DNA of 60,122 nucleotides from Candidatus Acidiferrales bacterium (GCA_035515795.1 DATJAY010000010.1:1-60122); one strand, 5' to 3'. Shown: positions 1-9,409, counted from the stretch's first letter. Numbers and translations are program-made. Notes: generated by a model from the sequence alone, not told the origin.

Positions 1-173
1 TCCACAATTTTTTGGATCACAGGATCGGCAGGCCCGACCACGCTCAGGCTAGTGCGCAGAAACAATCCTTCTTTTAATGTATCGGGCTGATTATTCTGAG
101 CGTACACATTTGCCGCTATGGTAGAAATGGCAAGAATGACAACATCAATCATCCTTTTCAAATTATTTTTCAT
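1..173 (-). CDS. Secreted protein of unknown function, 5' end only
   Basis: This is the first 57 codons of a gene that runs off the left edge. The ATG at 173 has an AGGAG ribosome-binding site at 184-188, ten bases upstream. The product starts with MKNNLKRMIDVV and has a typical signal peptide ending in ANVYAQ near residue 24, followed by polar sequence. It is 35 bases downstream of the GH92 stop codon, so it is probably the next gene of the same minus-strand operon and exported. Too little is visible to name a family. Confidence 0.6.
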   Translation of the reverse strand, partial: MKNNLKRMIDVVILAISTIAANVYAQNNQPDTLKEGLFLRTSLSVVGPADPVIQKIV

Positions 174-208
174 CTTTACTATTCTCCTTAATATCAGAAC
201 GCACCTTT

Positions 209-3190
209 CTATTGAATTTTGACCTCATCGACAAAGAGCCACGCCTTTCCGCCGGCACCGACGTGCCATGGTGGACATACACCGATGTTCTTGGCAACGA
301 CCCTCAAGTACCGCGCTTTGATTCCGTCCAGCACTACAGTGAAATGTTTCACAAGGAGGCTCTGTTTCTGCGGATCCACATCGTTTTTAATCTCAGAAAT
401 CTTCTTGAAATCTTTTCCATCCTGAGACACATAGTACTCCACATACTCAGGAAGAAATATCCACACGCCCGTATCTTGGAGGAATCCGGTTGATACCTCG
501 TCGATCTTCTTTTCTTGTTCCAAATCAATTACTACATCCAAATCTGTCCCTTCAAATCCCTGCCATTCGCCGGTCTGGTAATTTGTCGTGCCTTCCCTGC
601 CATCGGTCAGAGCCATCGGCCCGCCGCCAGTGTATTTTGCGGCGAACGGATATCGGTAAGTCGCGGGCGGGTAGAATGATTTAACAAATTTAGCTTCGCT
701 TGTCATGCTTTGGTCTGAGTTCTCACTGAATGCCGCAGCTTTGAGAGTGCACGGTTTGTGAATCGTAACCGGTGCAACATAGATAGGCGATTGTGAATCG
801 GGCTCGTCCCCGTCTAGTGTGTAGCGAATCCGCGAACCCGCTTCGCTGGAATTCAATGAGACCACAGTGGAATCATAGAAAACGCCGCCGGTTGATTCTA
901 TCTCCGGCATGGGAATGATGTTGTGGTTTGGTGCCATAATAAAAAGGCCCGAGTCACTCAGCCCCCATTGCTCGTCCGGCACATTTGACATCACCAGAGC
1001 CAGAGTTCCTCCCTTCATTATGTCTGAGTGCGTGAGATAAGGCATATCGTAAGGTTTGCCGTCCAGAGTTGATGATTGGATATACATGTTTTCATCAGAA
1101 GCGTTCTCCGCACTGATCATGAATGTTTTCCCCTTACCGAGTTCGATGGTTATCTTTCTAAAAAGCGGGGATCCAATCACGTAAGTGTTCTGACCCGGTG
1201 TGACCGGATAGAAACCCATTGCGCTGAAGACGTACCATGCCGACATCTGACCGCAGTCGTCATTCCCACAAAGGCCGTCGACCTTGTCGGTGTACCACTT
1301 TGATATAATCTCCCTGACAACTCGCTGGGTTTTCCACGGCTCACCAGCATAGTCATACAGATACGGGACGTGATGGCTCGGCTCATTTCCCTGAGCGTCC
1401 TGGCCAACCATTCCGCTAATGTCCGGCTGATACCTGCCGGTGACCTGGCTCGATTCGCTGAACAACGAATCGAGCTTACTCGCAAATTTTTCTTTTCCTC
1501 CATATAAGTTGATCAATCCGCCAATGTCTTGTGGGACAAAAAAACTGTACTGCCATGCATTCGCCTCTGTATAATTTCCAGACACCGAATAAGGGTCGAA
1601 TGGGGTGTACCATTTGCCGTTGGACAACTTTCCTCGCATGAACCCAGCGGAGCTGTCAAAAACATTTCGATAGAAAAGGGAACGCTGGTTATATTGCCGG
1701 TAAACATCCCTTTTACCAAGTCGCTTCGCAAGTTGTGCGATGCACCAATCATCATAGGCATACTCCAGCGTCTTCGACACGGACTCGTTTTCCTTGTCGG
1801 CGGGAATGAATCCACGTTCCTTGTAATATTTCAGGCCCTGCCAGTCCATTTCCGCGCTGTGCTCCATCGCGGACAATGCAGTGTCAAGATTGATACCTCT
1901 TTGTTGGTTTGAGACAAGTCCTTTCTCGTATGCATCAAAAATTAACGGGACTGATGGGTAGCCGATCATAGTGTAAGTCTCATTGCCTGCAAGTTCCCAC
2001 ACAGGCAAGAGTCGCGCCTCCCTGTATTTTTCAACGAGTGTTTTGACAAAATCAGCGTCGAGATTCGGATCAATTATCGTCATCAGAGGATGAAAGGCGC
2101 GAAATGTGTCCCACAATGAAAACACAGTGTAGTTGACGAAATTTTTCGCCGTATGAATCTTCTGATCCATCCCATAATACCTCCCGTCGACGTCCTGAAA
2201 CACATTGGGATGCATCATGGAATGATAGAGTGCAGTGTAGAATGTTCTTTCCTCTGATTCTGTGCCACCTTCGACGCGTATCTTGCCCAGCGCCTTGTTC
2301 CAAATCTCTTGAGCGCTCATCCGGTATTTCGTGAAATCAAAATCCGGCATCTCTGCTGCAAGATTTTTCCTCGCACCGTCGAGGCTCACGGCCGAAATTC
2401 CGACTCTCACCAGAACCACCTCATCCTTAGTCGTGGAGAATGTCACAAATGCTTTTACATTGTCGCCATCTTGCTTTCTATTGCCGCTACTTACAGTATC
2501 TCCATTTGCTGTTCCAAATCTCCTGAATGGTTTCGAGAATTGAGCAACGAAGTAAATGCACCGATCATTTGCCCAACCGTGAGACCTCCTCATCCCTTCC
2601 ACCCATTTGTCTCCGACAATCTTTATCCATGACCCCGTGCAAGTGTTCCCGATTCCATGCTGAAGATCAATTACAATATTTGAGCTGTCCGATCTTGGGA
2701 AAGAATATTCGTGCAGGCCGCAGCGATAAGTCACCGTAAGCTTGACTCTGACACCATATCTGTCGAGAAAAACGCTGTAGTAGCCGGGGGACGCCTTCTC
2801 TGTCGAATGGCTGAATGATGATCGATATCCTGAATCCGGATTTTCGTCGGTCCCCGGGACAACCCTTACCTTTCCAACCGTCGGCATGAAAAGAATGTCC
2901 CCGTAATCCATTGCGCCCGTGCCGCTGAGATGCGTATGGCTGAATCCCATTATTGTCTTTGAAGAATAGTTGTACCCGGAACACCAATCCCATCCATTTA
3001 CTTCTTCGTCGGGACTCAATTGAACCATCCCGAACGGCAAGGTCGCACCTGGAAAAACATGCCCGTGGGCAGCGGTACCGATGAAGGGATCAACAAGTGC
3101 GTCAGGATTTTTTTCCTGGGCGTTTGCTAATGCCCCAGCGGCAAATAACGCAGCCACAGAAATGCAAGCTAAAGTCCTCACTCTCCTCAT
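209..3190 (-). CDS. GH92 family alpha-mannosidase, secreted
   Basis: Exo-acting calcium-dependent alpha-mannosidase of family GH92, probably periplasmic or surface exposed. Signal peptide at residues 1-24 (cleavage after ANA). The N-terminal sandwich opens with VDPFIGT (33-39) and FPGATLPFGMVQLSPD (46-61), the family hallmark. The catalytic barrel holds GNEPSHH (601-607; the Glu is the expected acid) and GNDDCGQMSAW (642-652; acidic pair D644/D645). Two accessory domains follow: a chitobiase-type C-terminal domain (about 770-840) and an F5/8 type C carbohydrate-binding domain (about 845-993). There is no T9SS tail. A mannosidase is not needed for pectin backbone cleavage, so it may trim plant glycoproteins or mixed cell-wall glycans. 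It is preceded by a 477-bp gap after kdgK and followed closely by another secreted protein gene. Confidence 0.93.
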   Translation of the reverse strand: MRRVRTLACISVAALFAAGALANAQEKNPDALVDPFIGTAAHGHVFPGATLPFGMVQLSPDEEVNGWDWCSGYNYSSKTIMGFSHTHLSGTGAMDYGDILFMPTVGKVRVVPGTDENPDSGYRSSFSHSTEKASPGYYSVFLDRYGVRVKLTVTYRCGLHEYSFPRSDSSNIVIDLQHGIGNTCTGSWIKIVGDKWVEGMRRSHGWANDRCIYFVAQFSKPFRRFGTANGDTVSSGNRKQDGDNVKAFVTFSTTKDEVVLVRVGISAVSLDGARKNLAAEMPDFDFTKYRMSAQEIWNKALGKIRVEGGTESEERTFYTALYHSMMHPNVFQDVDGRYYGMDQKIHTAKNFVNYTVFSLWDTFRAFHPLMTIIDPNLDADFVKTLVEKYREARLLPVWELAGNETYTMIGYPSVPLIFDAYEKGLVSNQQRGINLDTALSAMEHSAEMDWQGLKYYKERGFIPADKENESVSKTLEYAYDDWCIAQLAKRLGKRDVYRQYNQRSLFYRNVFDSSAGFMRGKLSNGKWYTPFDPYSVSGNYTEANAWQYSFFVPQDIGGLINLYGGKEKFASKLDSLFSESSQVTGRYQPDISGMVGQDAQGNEPSHHVPYLYDYAGEPWKTQRVVREIISKWYTDKVDGLCGNDDCGQMSAWYVFSAMGFYPVTPGQNTYVIGSPLFRKITIELGKGKTFMISAENASDENMYIQSSTLDGKPYDMPYLTHSDIMKGGTLALVMSNVPDEQWGLSDSGLFIMAPNHNIIPMPEIESTGGVFYDSTVVSLNSSEAGSRIRYTLDGDEPDSQSPIYVAPVTIHKPCTLKAAAFSENSDQSMTSEAKFVKSFYPPATYRYPFAAKYTGGGPMALTDGREGTTNYQTGEWQGFEGTDLDVVIDLEQEKKIDEVSTGFLQDTGVWIFLPEYVEYYVSQDGKDFKKISEIKNDVDPQKQSLLVKHFTVVLDGIKARYLRVVAKNIGVCPPWHVGAGGKAWLFVDEVKIQ

Positions 3191-3667
3191 CTCCTTTTAA
3201 GACGGAACGAATTCTCTCAGCGGTAATTATAATAAACGAGAAGTATATTTCAAATAAAAATATTCTACAAGGTTACGTTCCGTCCTCTTTGCTTTCGCTC
3301 AATCCTAGACGCCAAGAATCTCCAAAACAACCAATAAAAACTTAAATGAGATGAGAATGCGCATGCTTCAAGGAACCAAAAGCGTGCATGTTTCTTTGAA
3401 TGGAAAATTTTGACTTCTTCAAAAATTACCAGGTGGGTCGAATTATTTTAGTTATGTGAGATTCTGCCCGCGGGATGTCAGACTTTTTGGTTTTCTCAAG
3501 AACTCCGACTTGCTTCCCCTCGAGAACAATTGAACGGCATATCCAATGAATGAACAAAAATTGTCACTAATGCCTTCGGCATTCAGTCGTCCAAGCCACT
3601 CTACACCTCTCACCGGCCTGATGAGGCCGACGAGGAAAATCATGTCTTGCTTCCGAATTTGATTCTT
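3191..3667. other. Intergenic region between GH92 and kdgK, with one hairpin
   Basis: No convincing gene is seen in these 477 bases. The only clear structure is an inverted repeat, 3356-3368 against 3380-3392 with an 11-base loop. As plus-strand RNA twelve of thirteen positions pair (several as G-U); as minus-strand RNA many of these become A-C mismatches. The gap is large enough to hold a promoter for GH92, but no clear -35/-10 pair was found. A 63-codon minus-strand open frame at 3452-3643 has no recognisable features and is not called. Confidence 0.4.
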
Positions 3668-4750
3668 TTATCTCTGAATCCGGGCCGAGCCACCCTTAGC
3701 AAAAGTGCGCACCTGCTCGACCGTTGCCATTGTTGTGTCACCGGGGAAGGTCGTCAGGAGTGCTCCATGGGCCCAGCCAAGCTTCACAGCCTCTTCAGGT
3801 GTTTCTCCTGATATGAGACCATAGAAGAAGCCGCTCGCAAAGCCATCGCCACCGCCGACGCGATCTAAGACATTGAGTTCACAAGTTGGGGATGTATATG
3901 TTTTTCCGTTCACCCATGCGACGGCTCCCCAACTATGATGGTTCGACGAATAAACTTCACGAAGAGTGGTCGCAACTACTTTGACCTGCGGATACTTCTC
4001 AACGACTTTGTTGATCATTCCGAAGAAAGTTCCGGGATCCAGCTTTGATTTCGCTGCAACCTCTGGTCCGGGAATACCCAGGCCTTTTTGTAAGTCTTCT
4101 TCGTTGCCGACGAGCACATCGACATTCTTCACAATTCTTGCGACGACCTCTTCGGCTTTCTTCTGCCCCCCCCATAAATTCCAGAGCTTCTCTCGAAAGT
4201 TCAGGTCAAAGCTGATAATAGCTCCTGCTTTCTTGGCGGCTTTCATCCCCTCAATGATGACTTCGCCGGTCGTCTCGGAAAGCGCAGCGAAAATTCCGCC
4301 ACTGTGAAACCACTTAACACCACCGGCAAGAATTTCGTCCCATTTGAAATCTCCCGATTTCAACTGCGCCGCCGCCTCATTCGAGCGATTATAGAACACG
4401 ACCGGCGGCCGAATGCCATGCCCTGTATCACTATATACAGTCGCCATATTGGGACCTGTCACGCCGTTGTGCTTGAAATGCTTGTAAAAAGGCTTCACCC
4501 CCATCGCTCTTACCCGTTCTGCGATAAGGTCGCCTATCGGATAATCGACCATGGCAGTGGCAATGCCCGTGTTCAAGCGGAAACAATCCGCCAAGTTCGC
4601 CGCAACGTTGAACTCACCGCCGCTGACGTGAATCCTGCATTCAGTCGCCTTCCTGAAAGGGATGATTCCCGGGTCAAGACGGTGCACCAATGCACCCAAC
4701 GAAACAAAATCCAACACACCCTTTGATGGTACATTTAAATCGTTACTCAT
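3668..4750 (-). CDS. kdgK: PfkB-family sugar kinase, probable 2-keto-3-deoxygluconate kinase
   Basis: Predicted cytoplasmic ATP-dependent kinase that phosphorylates 2-keto-3-deoxygluconate (KDG) to KDPG, the step after KduI and KduD in unsaturated uronate breakdown. It is 360 residues, normal for this branch. PfkB signature 1 is GGEFNVAANLADC (44-56); signature 2 is DRVGGGDGFASGFF (296-309) with catalytic D302. DLNFREKLW (182-190) resembles the substrate or lid segment of KDG kinases. GGGD replaces the more common GAGD. Substrate assignment rests on family style and on the kduI-kduD-GH105 neighbours; a gluconate or other aldonate kinase is the main alternative. A KDPG aldolase is not in the window. 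The 269-bp gap upstream may hold its own promoter. Confidence 0.75.
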   Translation of the reverse strand: MSNDLNVPSKGVLDFVSLGALVHRLDPGIIPFRKATECRIHVSGGEFNVAANLADCFRLNTGIATAMVDYPIGDLIAERVRAMGVKPFYKHFKHNGVTGPNMATVYSDTGHGIRPPVVFYNRSNEAAAQLKSGDFKWDEILAGGVKWFHSGGIFAALSETTGEVIIEGMKAAKKAGAIISFDLNFREKLWNLWGGQKKAEEVVARIVKNVDVLVGNEEDLQKGLGIPGPEVAAKSKLDPGTFFGMINKVVEKYPQVKVVATTLREVYSSNHHSWGAVAWVNGKTYTSPTCELNVLDRVGGGDGFASGFFYGLISGETPEEAVKLGWAHGALLTTFPGDTTMATVEQVRTFAKGGSARIQR

Positions 4751-5019
4751 TTTTATTTCCCTAGTTAATTAATTTTCAATACGAATTGCATCTATTTTAC
4801 AGGCTTGGAAATTCTTGAAGTGTGGACATTTATAGAGTGAGTTCTACCTGTTTTCTTTAAATATCAGGTTTTCCGAGCAATAAGTAAATGCCCCGTCGTC
4901 AGGACGTATCCAGCATGTAATATGCAGGATTTGAGTCTGCTGCCTGATTACCGCCGTCCTCTTGAAGTAAATCCCAAACTATTCTGAAAATCTGCTAAGA
5001 AGTGCGAACTCGCTATACG

Positions 5020-6324
5020 TTATTTCTCTGCCTTCTCCGACGATTCAATTTGGAGGGCGGCAAGAATAAACGGCCCGACTCCTCTGAAATCGTTTTCCTC
5101 TTTCGGGACACCGACATAGTACTCATAGCTGCCGTCTCTGTATGGGTTTCCCCCAAGCCCGACAGTTCCGGAGGTATTCTCAAGTATGAATTCAAATTGC
5201 GGCGCGCTCGCGGAGTCAATGGTGATTTGTTTTATCTTTACAGAATAATTCACGAGGCCATCAAAAGTCCTTGCTGCGATATCAGAAAACTCATGGTCCA
5301 GATATTTCTCCTTTGCTCCCTTAGCAAAGGAATACGCAAACATAGCTGACGCAGAAGATTCCAGGAAGTTCCCCGACGATCCTGGTCGGTCGACGATCTG
5401 GTACCACAGGTGCGTTTTCTTATCCTGATACTTGAGAACCGATGTGCACAAATCTCGAAATATAGAAATCAACTTTTGCCTTTGAGGATGATCTACAGGA
5501 AAATAGTCAAGCGCATCGGCGAGCCCCATCATGTACCAGCCTATGGATCTCCCCCAAAAGCATGGTGAATCACCCGTTTGCGAATTTGACCACTTTTCTT
5601 TTTTTGCGAAATCCCATCCATGATACATGAGGCCCGACGCCGGATCCAAAGCGTGCTCTGCCATGAGTACGAATTGTCTCGCGATGTCGTCGAAATCATC
5701 GGGCTCATTGAACATTTTCGCATACTGCGCATAAAAAGGCTCCGACATATAGAGTCCGTCGAGCCACATTTGATTTGGATAAATCTTCTTGTGCCAGAAA
5801 CCGCCTTCCGGAGTGCGGGGCTGCCTGGTCAGCTGCTCGCGCAAAATAGCCGCCGCCTTCTTGTACTTTGCCTCTCCGCTCAATTTGTACAGGTCAAGGA
5901 TTACTCGTCCCATCAGAATGTCGTCGAGCCGAAAATCATCTTGCACATAAGTTTTTATTCCGCTGGTATCGGGTAAATAAAAAGCGACGCTCTCCTTGAC
6001 ATAATCAAAATATTTTTGATCGTGCGTTTCCAACCAAACATTCCAGATTGCATAAAGGATCAGTCCTTGCGGATAGTTCCACGCAAGCGACGGTGTATCA
6101 TAGTTGACATAGTGCGGGTGAATCCGCAGCACCTCGTCCGCTGCAAGGTCCGACCATGACTTTCCGGCGATTACATTTGGAAATGACATCTTTTGATTTC
6201 CGGCCTGAGGTACTGCGGAACCAAAAGAGCATAGCAGCATAATGAGAACATACATTAGAAGATCAGGAGCTAAAAAGATTCGAAACAGCGAATGCCCAGA
6301 AAGAATCCGTCTTTTCGTTCTCAT
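5020..6324 (-). CDS. GH105 unsaturated rhamnogalacturonyl/galacturonyl hydrolase
   Basis: Removes the 4,5-unsaturated uronic acid from the non-reducing end of oligosaccharides made by pectin or rhamnogalacturonan lyases. The (alpha/alpha)6 barrel is recognisable from MWLDGLYMSEPFY, whose Asp matches the YteR catalytic Asp, from FWGRSIGWYMMGLADAL and from GNFLESSASAMFAYS. The frame is open to an ATG at 6372, but that start has only a weak ribosome-binding site. The ATG at 6324 has AGGAG at 6336-6340 and gives a better N-terminus, with a hydrophobic export segment (LLMYVLIMLLCSFGSAV), so it is preferred. Probably periplasmic or membrane anchored; no T9SS tail. It lies directly downstream of the DUF4861 gene. 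Confidence 0.9.
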   Translation of the reverse strand: MRTKRRILSGHSLFRIFLAPDLLMYVLIMLLCSFGSAVPQAGNQKMSFPNVIAGKSWSDLAADEVLRIHPHYVNYDTPSLAWNYPQGLILYAIWNVWLETHDQKYFDYVKESVAFYLPDTSGIKTYVQDDFRLDDILMGRVILDLYKLSGEAKYKKAAAILREQLTRQPRTPEGGFWHKKIYPNQMWLDGLYMSEPFYAQYAKMFNEPDDFDDIARQFVLMAEHALDPASGLMYHGWDFAKKEKWSNSQTGDSPCFWGRSIGWYMMGLADALDYFPVDHPQRQKLISIFRDLCTSVLKYQDKKTHLWYQIVDRPGSSGNFLESSASAMFAYSFAKGAKEKYLDHEFSDIAARTFDGLVNYSVKIKQITIDSASAPQFEFILENTSGTVGLGGNPYRDGSYEYYVGVPKEENDFRGVGPFILAALQIESSEKAEK

Positions 6325-6406
6325 TTTTAAAAGCGCTCCTGCAGTGACCACATCTCGATTCCTAATTTCCATTTACGTCTCTTTACCTTCTTTCTATTAC
6401 TTGCTC

Positions 6407-7702
6407 TCAGAAATCAATTTGTATCGGATCGTTCAGACTCGTGACTGTATCCTCCAAATATTTCTTGAATCCCTCTTCATTCTTAATCCCACCCGGTTCA
6501 TCCTCCCACGCGGCACCAAAGTAATACATAACCTGCCCCGCAATCGGACGGAACACCACGATCTCACTTACGCCGTCTTCGGTAAGCTTAGCTCCATCTT
6601 CTTTCCTGTAAAAAATGGCGATCCCCAAATTGTCTCCGGAAAGACTCTGTTTTCCGTACAGTGCCAAATATCTCCATTTCCCATCCGAAGATTCGGGGGA
6701 TTTTATCAGATCGCAGCCCACATGTTTTGCGAGGCCAGTACAGAGTTGAACACTGTCACTATTCACCGATGCGCAAACTTTCGTCAACCTGCTTCCTGCC
6801 GAAATAGATAAATCTGCAAACAGATCGTATAGCTTTCCGGCAACTTTCCAGCCAAAATATTTTGTAGATACCCCTGACCTTATCGGTCCATTTAGGATCT
6901 TGCACTCGACCCGTTCGACGTTGCTGACTGTTGCGACTTCTGTATCGTGGTACATCGCAATCGAACCGATGCCCAGAGACTCTCCAACCTTAAATATGTC
7001 CATCCCCCAATCGAGCATATTCGTATAAGATTCTTTGCTGTCCGACACGAGATCGTTTGCACCGATCTGCTCGAGAACGAGTTGATGCGTTCTCTTCCCA
7101 AAAATGTCATTCCTGTTTCGTGAATCCAAATAAAATCTGTAAACTATCCTGTCCGACTCCCATCCAGGGCCTTCGATCCTGTAAAGCGCATCGTGGGCGA
7201 AATGGTCGGATGGAACGCTCGTCGAATCGACATCGACAAATCTGCCTCCTGTATAATAACCATTGACTTTCCTGTAATCTGTCTTGACACCTAGAGCTGC
7301 CCGGGTCATTGGGGGATATGTATGCTCTTCAACAGTATCCGTTGTCCATCTTATGATGAATTCTTTCTTCTCCAGGGGAGCGAAGGAGGAAACAAAAATC
7401 ATCATTGATGAATTTCCAGACGTGCTGTTCTCGCACGATCCTCGTGCACCTAGCAATTGGCTCGCAATTTCATTCTTGTCGTAAGTCACGAAGAAAGCCT
7501 TCTCGTTGAAAGAGGGAAACTTTGATTTGATCTTTTCCAGGTCGAGCGCAATCACTTCATAGGCGCGGGAAACATTCGTCGGATTCATTGCCGTTACCAG
7601 AAATGAATCTTGGGCGCTTGGAACACTATGACTGACTTGTCCGGGACTCGTTACGTATAGAAAAGGGAGAACGACCAGAGCTATAAGCGCAATATGTTTC
7701 AT
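6407..7702 (-). CDS. DUF4861 family secreted protein
   Basis: 431 residues with a signal peptide (MKHIALIALVVLPFLYVTSPGQ). The body looks like a mostly beta-strand protein of the DUF4861 group, which recurs beside GH105 and pectin or other uronate-polymer genes. Segments such as GYYTGGRFVDVDS, GPGWESDRIVYRFYLD and RPIAGQVMYYFGAAWE have the aromatic and acidic character of a carbohydrate-active site, but no catalytic residues can be assigned. It lies between kduD (18 bases upstream) and GH105, so co-transcription is very likely. A lyase or hydrolase acting on unsaturated or substituted uronides would fit the context; this is inference. Confidence 0.75.
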   Translation of the reverse strand: MKHIALIALVVLPFLYVTSPGQVSHSVPSAQDSFLVTAMNPTNVSRAYEVIALDLEKIKSKFPSFNEKAFFVTYDKNEIASQLLGARGSCENSTSGNSSMMIFVSSFAPLEKKEFIIRWTTDTVEEHTYPPMTRAALGVKTDYRKVNGYYTGGRFVDVDSTSVPSDHFAHDALYRIEGPGWESDRIVYRFYLDSRNRNDIFGKRTHQLVLEQIGANDLVSDSKESYTNMLDWGMDIFKVGESLGIGSIAMYHDTEVATVSNVERVECKILNGPIRSGVSTKYFGWKVAGKLYDLFADLSISAGSRLTKVCASVNSDSVQLCTGLAKHVGCDLIKSPESSDGKWRYLALYGKQSLSGDNLGIAIFYRKEDGAKLTEDGVSEIVVFRPIAGQVMYYFGAAWEDEPGGIKNEEGFKKYLEDTVTSLNDPIQIDF

Positions 7703-7720
7703 AAGTCACCTGCCAAGTGG

Positions 7721-8482
7721 TTATCTGCCCATCCAACCGCCGTCGACCGTGACAACGCTGCCATTCAGATAGTTGGACGCGTCGGAGCACAGGAATACCA
7801 CAGTTCCCATTAGGTCTTCAGGGGTTCCCCATCTTCCTGCCGGTATTCTTTCCAATATTGATTGATTCCGTCCCGGATCATCTCGCAAGGCTTTAGTATT
7901 GTCGGTTGCAATATAACCTGGGGCTATCGCGTTGACCGTTACTCCGCTCGAAGCCCATTCATTCGAGAAAGCCATCGTGAGCTGCTTGACGCCGCCCTTT
8001 GATGCGGAATATCCCGGGACAAGTATTCCACCTTGGAAAGCCAGCAGTGAAGCAATAAAAACAATCTTCCCGTATCCTCTGGTCACCATGCTCTTTCCGA
8101 TTTCGCGTGTCAGCACGAACTGCGAAGAGAGATTCACCTCGATAACTCTGTCCCAGTACTCATCCGGGTGTTCGGAGATTGGTTTTCGCATAATCGTCCC
8201 GGCATTGTTGACCAGTATGTCAATTTTTGGGAAGTCGGTTTTTACGTTCCTGATAAAACCATAAAGCGATTTTCGATCCGAAAAGTCGCTCGTGTAAGAC
8301 TTGAACCTCCGCCCTCGCTCCTTTATCTCTTTTTCAATCGCAGCGAAATCTTTGACAAAAGAAACGCTGATGATGTCGGCTCCCGCTTCGGCCAATGCGA
8401 TCGCGTAAGCCATTCCGATTCCCTGGTTAGAACCTGTCACGATAGCTACCTTATTGTCCAGCCTAAACTTGTCAAGTATCAT
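7721..8482 (-). CDS. kduD: 2-dehydro-3-deoxy-D-gluconate 5-dehydrogenase (SDR family)
   Basis: NAD(H)-dependent short-chain dehydrogenase interconverting 3-deoxy-D-glycero-2,5-hexodiulosonate (DKII) and KDG. It is 253 residues, the usual length. The nucleotide-binding motif is TGSNQGIG (16-23), NNAG is at 92-95, and the catalytic triad is S145, Y158 and K162 (YSASKGG). The protein ends in VDGGWMGR, typical of KduD. It is the middle step between KduI (upstream, 93-bp gap) and KdgK (downstream). Gluconate 5-dehydrogenases are close relatives, but kduI next door settles the call. Confidence 0.9.
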   Translation of the reverse strand: MILDKFRLDNKVAIVTGSNQGIGMAYAIALAEAGADIISVSFVKDFAAIEKEIKERGRRFKSYTSDFSDRKSLYGFIRNVKTDFPKIDILVNNAGTIMRKPISEHPDEYWDRVIEVNLSSQFVLTREIGKSMVTRGYGKIVFIASLLAFQGGILVPGYSASKGGVKQLTMAFSNEWASSGVTVNAIAPGYIATDNTKALRDDPGRNQSILERIPAGRWGTPEDLMGTVVFLCSDASNYLNGSVVTVDGGWMGR

Positions 8483-8529
8483 TTTAAAACTCGTTTCTGT
8501 GTTCCATGAAGATATCGTTTTCGCAAATA

Positions 8530-8544
8530 GACTATATATTAGTC
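8530..8544. promoter_or_regulatory. Interrupted palindrome upstream of kduD
   Basis: In the 93-bp kduI-kduD gap there is a GACTA-N5-TAGTC palindrome with an AT-only centre. A TTGACA hexamer on the minus strand (8565-8570) lies 20 bases upstream of it, but no matching -10 lies at 16-18 bp. It may be an operator or an internal promoter; no second copy was found in the window. Confidence 0.25.
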
Positions 8545-8575
8545 CAGCGTTCCATTATCCTTCCTGTCAACATTC

Positions 8576-9409
8576 TCACTTCAGATCCAACATCTTGACA
8601 GCGTCCATATCTTCGTAGTCCTGGTTTTCACCTCCCATCGCCCATATAAACGAGTAGCTTTTTGTTCCCACCCCGGTGTGAACAGACCAGCTAGGTGAAA
8701 TCACAGCCTGCTTGTCACGGACGATCAAGTGCCTCGTTTCATCAGGCTCACCCATCATGTGAAAAACCACCGAATCACCGTCAAGTCCGAAGTATAAATA
8801 TATCTCGGTTCTTCTCCTATGGGTATGTGCAGGCATCGTATTCCAGACACTTCCTTCACTCAGATCCGTCAGACCCATAACGAGCTGCGAACTCTTGATG
8901 CCGTCCGCGTGGATGCACCTATTGATCGTTCTTTCGTTAGCATCGAGCTTGTTTCCGGTCCTGGTCGAATAAATCTTTCCAAACTTAATGAACGCAGATG
9001 GATAGGAAGAATGAGCCGGATAACTGACAAAATAAAATCTCGCAGGTTTCTTATGGTGACTGCTGGAGAACGAGACTTCCCTGGCACCTCTTCCGACATA
9101 GACGGCATCTTTAAATTCAAGCAAGAATTCTTTACCGTCGACCTTGACTTTTCCCGAACCTCCGATATTAAATATCCCGATTTCTCTTCGCTCTGCAAAA
9201 TATTGAGAGGCCATCTCTTGTTTGCTGCTTAGAAGCGGCAGCGATTTTTTCAGCGGAACGGCGCCGCCGACGATGGCACGGTCGAGATCAAAATATAGTG
9301 TTTGTATACTCCCATCTTGAAAGAGGTTTTCCATCAGGAACGCATTCCTGAGTTCTTCTGTGCTTAACTTCTTGTAACTCTTTACATCTGGAGCGTATCG
9401 TACCTCCAT
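8576..9409 (-). CDS. kduI: 5-keto 4-deoxyuronate isomerase
   Basis: Zinc cupin isomerase converting 5-keto-4-deoxyuronate (DKI), released from unsaturated galacturonate, to DKII. The frame opens at 9424, but the ATG at 9409 aligns with the E. coli N-terminus (M-[DE]-V-R) and has its own AAGGTG ribosome-binding site, so it is chosen; this gives 277 residues against 278 in E. coli. From that start the metal ligands are H195, H197, E202 (PAHTHRRRTE) and H244 (SWSVHTG), one position off the E. coli numbering. It is the first gene after the terminator at 9474-9509 and probably leads the kduI-kduD-DUF4861-GH105 operon. Confidence 0.94.
   Translation of the reverse strand: MEVRYAPDVKSYKKLSTEELRNAFLMENLFQDGSIQTLYFDLDRAIVGGAVPLKKSLPLLSSKQEMASQYFAERREIGIFNIGGSGKVKVDGKEFLLEFKDAVYVGRGAREVSFSSSHHKKPARFYFVSYPAHSSYPSAFIKFGKIYSTRTGNKLDANERTINRCIHADGIKSSQLVMGLTDLSEGSVWNTMPAHTHRRRTEIYLYFGLDGDSVVFHMMGEPDETRHLIVRDKQAVISPSWSVHTGVGTKSYSFIWAMGGENQDYEDMDAVKMLDLK

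Noticed and set aside
3613-3640. Hammerhead ribozyme-like core (CTGATGAG followed by GAGGAAAA)
   Set aside because: The bases after CTGATGA-GGCC do not provide the complementary arm for stem II, and flanking stems I and III cannot be drawn; the match is a chance string.
3452-3643. 63-codon minus-strand open frame
   Set aside because: No ribosome-binding site or recognisable motif, and no reason to prefer it over chance in AT/GC-balanced intergenic DNA.
4838-4875. ACCTG...CAGGT repeat in the GH105-kdgK gap
   Set aside because: Arms of five bases with a 14-base spacer are too short to claim an operator without a second copy.
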